64,000 bases of DNA from Nephrocerus scutellatus (Eukaryota; Arthropoda; Insecta; Diptera; Pipunculidae), in contig OX352762.1 of the NCBI GenBank assembly GCA_947095585.1, positions 115,474,930 to 115,538,929 of the forward strand. Reading direction: 5' to 3'. Below the pieces are notes generated by a model. That model was given only the letters and a program-made list of their open reading frames with translations. It did not search any database and was not told the DNA's origin. Below, piece after piece: positions 60,678 through 64,000 of this stretch; positions within the stretch are counted from its first letter, which is position 1; each line of letters starts with the position of its first letter. Position numbers and translations under genes: made by a program.

Positions 60678-61115
60678 CGTATAGTCAATACTAATATTAT
60701 AAATAGGTAATGTTAGTTTGTGAGTAGGAGGTAATCTTCGAAACTACTGGACCGTTTTCAAAAATTCTTTCGGCATTATTTATAATCGACTTTCAGGGTG
60801 AACATAGGCTTTAGATTATCCGTTTTAATAATATGGCCTTTCGTGGCGACCAATTTTGTAACTAAATAACTAAAGTCGACGAAAAAATGTTGGTTTGTAA
60901 TACGACACTAAAACTCAAAAACTAGATAGCCGATTGAGCTGTAACTTTTACAAAATATGCGTCTTAAAAAAATCTCGGTAAGCCACATAGTGCGAATACG
61001 ATCGAGGTGGCGCTTTGGTTAGCTTTAGGCAATAGTACACCCCTCCCGTGGTAGTGATGGCAATAAGGCGGGGATTCGTATGTGCGGGTGGTGTTGGCGC
61101 CGGGGGAAATCTATT
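60678..61115 (+). mobile_element. Helitron-like non-autonomous element, copy 2
   Basis: It starts tcaatactaatattataaat, then aggtaatgttagtttgtgag, gaaactactggaccg, tcaaaaattctttcgg, cgactttcagggtgaacata, and near 60985-61050 gtgcgaatacgatcgaggtg and gtacacccctcccgtggtag. All have counterparts in the minus-strand copy at 23545-24142, without that copy's insertion. No replication protein is encoded, and the 3' hairpin end was not found. Confidence 0.72.
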
Positions 61116-63459
61116 ATTAATAAAGAAATTAAAGTCTTATATAATAAATGTAGTATGTAAATGTAATAAGTATTGTAATATTTCGTTACCTTTTGTAAAA
61201 TCCGATTTTCGCAGCCACTGAAGAAAGACGGGGACGCTTTCGTTTTATTAACTTCCAGATGGATGCCCTGCTATTGATATCTAACTATAGTGAAGGGAAA
61301 GTGTGTGGAGTTCTTCTGTTGTCCAGCAAAATAGGCGCATTCATTAGTTTATAGTCATTTTTATGTGCTTTCATTTACATTCGATTTGTATGGCATTTCT
61401 CTCTGACCTTCTAGTCGATTAGTTGAAATCTAAAATAGTGGATTCTTATCATTAGGGCGCATTTCCTGTTCAGACGAAGGGCAACGCGTTTTCGTTGTAA
61501 ATCTTGTGTCCGATTGGATTTGTAGGTATGACGGCCGACGTTCCGGCGACTTTGTTAAGTTTTTTATTTGCATTTTCACCTTTATTTTCCTTCTGCAGAG
61601 CATACTCTGAATGTATTGCATATTGCCACGTGTGTTTACGTCCAACACCCAGACACCATATATACCTACATATATAGATTCACCCTTTCATAAATAACTT
61701 AGTTTAACCCCCGCAAGGCATTTGGTAATAGAGAGCTTAAGTGAGACATTGGCATATAAATACACAAAACAAATTGCAATGAATCACTTCAATTGAGATA
61801 TATGTCGGTATACACATAAATATTTGCATAAGGAATAGTTTAGAAATGGACTCAGTTTAACTTTCGATTCTTATAGCAATTTAGGGTTGCGCTTTAAACT
61901 GCAAACAAAATCGCAATGGCTGTAGTCAACTTTTGTAGTATACGTCTGTAATTGGATGTAATTTTTGTAGCTAATCTCGAATTAACTAAACCTACAGTAT
62001 CACCTGATAAATGCTGAAATAATTTTTCTAAATTTCTCTAAACATTTGTCAGGTGATATCATTACGTCTCGACTTCATCTAAAATTGCATTGCGTTAATA
62101 AAAACGACTGCCACACAGAATTAATCGGCAGCTCGATAAAAACATAAAATTTGTAAAATTGGGACATGAACTGGGATCCCCGTATGACGACGACGATCGA
62201 CTCCCACACTCACGAATTCATTCACTCACCGCAGAGTACGGATACGTATAAGTACGCGTACTCAAACACACACATAAACTCATAAACCTCACTCAGTATG
62301 GTATAATTCAATTAGGAAGCCCACGCCCACCATCAATAAATTTTAAAACAAGACTTTGACATGAACTACGTTGTCTGAGAAGGACGCTAGCGGGTGGTGT
62401 GGTGTGGACGCAACTCGCGTACGCTGAAACCAAACCGAACCAAAGTATAAAGTTGTTTCGCCAAGAAACCCCTTGCACCGCACCTACGCTTGTTCCAGTT
62501 ACATACATACATACGAGTATGTACATTTCGTTAAATTTGTAACTATTCTCTATGACTATACGGATATCCATAATACTGACGTAGAATAAAAAAACCAAAA
62601 GACAATTCGTCTTGCAGGCCAACTAGAAAAAAGCGACTGCAGTAGAGCGAAACGTACTGTTTTGGCGTTGCTCTCAATCTTTCTAGATACTCACTCGATA
62701 ATACAGCAATACATGAACACACGAACGACACCATACCTACTCATGATTTGTTCAAAACCAACATAAAAAAAATTGTATCTACTTCAAAGCGATTACGTGC
62801 ACAATGTACCAACAATTTAGTTCAGTTGTTGTCGCGTACTCGTCATAGGCCAATCCACTAAATAAACTGCAACTTGGCAAAGAAGAATTAAAAGCCAAGA
62901 GAGAACAACACAACGAGTGTATCTACGAGTCAGTATACGTACTTGTATAGTGTAACGAGTATTTTAATCGATGGCTTTTCAAATCTCACCAACGAATGTT
63001 TGCCTTCAGCTTCGCTTGAAAGTGGTTTTTTCTTCGCTTATTTATGTTTTTCATTGGCTCTGACAATATTGTCGTTTGTCGTGTTCAATTAGCAATGTCA
63101 TTGATGCTGGCAGATCGAGTTTTTAAGATAAGAGCTCGATTTAATCAAGTTACAATCCTGCTGGATGGGATTTGTTGATGTTTGTTGAGGATCAAAATTG
63201 CATTTTAATGACTTTATCACTCTCTACTGGAGATTTATTTTAACCTATGCTCGCAGCAGTATTTTTTTCTTCTTTTATTGAAAGCTTCACAGATTTATAA
63301 TTCAAAGTAATTCAAAATCTGTTAGCTATAAAATAGAAAAAACCATCCGAAGAACATAACGAGTAAAAGGTTTGGCTCAGATCCATTGTTAAAAGTTTGT
63401 GCTCATTTATTATTCTTTTGATTTTGTTTGATATATCAACTTAAAGGTGATAAATGGTG

Positions 63460-63975
63460 AATTCCCTATTAACTACAGAACATTACAATATATATTACAA
63501 AGAAGAAACAATGTTACGATATGGTCATGGAAGAAAGTGTCAGAATTTTAAATTATCTGGTAACAACATTACAATATATCTATAGCAAAATGACCTGGTA
63601 ATTTTAAGAATGTTAAATTCCCTGCTTACGATTACATTACAATTTATATCAAAATAATTAAGTCGAAAACCAGAAACAATGTTTCGAGATGGTAACAAAA
63701 AAACATTATAATAGTTTGGTAACAGAGTCTTAAATTCCATGCTTACGATTACATTAAAATGTATATCAAAATGATTAAGTCGCAAAAAAGAAACAATGTT
63801 ACGAGATGGTAACAAAAAAACATTATAATAGTTTGGTAACAGAGTGTTATATTCCCTGCTTACGATTACATTAAAATGTATATCAAAATAATAAAGTCGC
63901 AAAAAAGAAACATTGTTACAGATGGTAACAAAAATATATCAGAATGTTAAGTTCTCTAATAGCCACATTACATTA
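63460..63975. repeat. 117-bp tandem repeat
   Basis: gcttacgattacatta recurs at 63624, 63741 and 63858, exactly 117 bp apart. The unit also carries aagtcgcaaaaaagaaac and gagatggtaacaaaaa. More diverged copies flank it on both sides and approach the window edge. Because 117 is divisible by 3, a 120-codon minus frame runs through it, which is a repeat artefact. Confidence 0.93.
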
Positions 63976-64000
63976 CAATATATTTGTATATAAATATAAT

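Larger units (their letters stand above)
60403..64000 (+). other. Dll: Dll intron 3, partial
   Basis: It starts GTAAGT and runs off the window. I searched 60403-64000 by eye for the rest of the homeodomain (K-I-W-F-Q-N-R) and did not find it. It holds a Helitron-like copy and, near the edge, a tandem repeat. The part 61120-63455 has no recognisable element. Confidence 0.8.

Noticed and set aside
63540..63902. 120-codon minus-strand frame
   Set aside because: It reads through the 117-bp tandem repeat (39 codons), so openness is inherited from one unit and is not evidence of coding.

Overview
The window is eukaryotic nuclear DNA from a fly. It is AT-rich and mostly non-coding, with spliced exons bounded by GT/AG sites, tRNA-derived SINEs, decayed non-LTR retrotransposons, mariner-type transposase remains, Helitron-like elements and a complex satellite array. 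The only gene I can support is the homeobox gene Distal-less (Dll) on the + strand. Its predicted protein is very close to the Drosophila protein as I remember it, and the CAA/TTG simple repeats and TE families fit a higher dipteran. I cannot name the species; a tephritid or other cyclorrhaphan fly is a guess.

Layout. 1-3784: the edge of a satellite array of 180-bp monomers arranged as a 9-monomer (1620-bp) higher-order repeat, ending in a strongly diverged monomer. 3785-26400: intergenic DNA with scattered TE fragments: a jockey-like LINE ('LINE A'), a second LINE ('LINE B'), a tRNA-derived SINE with perfect 15-bp target duplications, a mariner-type pseudogene and several dispersed repeat families. 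27069-32444: four head-to-tail 1344-bp units, each holding a broken LINE B segment, with no difference found between them. 33550-39420: more LINE remains, including an RTE-like element nested inside a LINE A copy. 39424-39785: an 80-bp tandem duplication next to a 138-bp near-perfect foldback. 39786-43500: intergenic, with a G/T-rich block and a TAATTA cluster.

Dll. Coding exon 1 is 44878-44981, exon 2 is 53766-53941 and exon 3 is 60224-60402. Together they give 153 codons that join in frame and end at homeodomain position 44. The recognition helix and C-terminus lie beyond the window. The 8.8-kb and 6.3-kb introns carry LINE, SINE, mariner and Helitron remains and a pre-miRNA-sized hairpin (about 50904-50985). 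About 44 kb upstream of exon 1 holds no other recognisable gene, which leaves room for distal limb and appendage enhancers. I could not place a known Dll enhancer by eye.

Nearly all other open reading frames are small and lie in TE remains, in satellites or in frames without coding features. I treat them as non-genes unless listed. Where an RT catalytic box is readable in the LINE copies, it is mutated in four of five cases, so this is a graveyard of elements rather than an active set.
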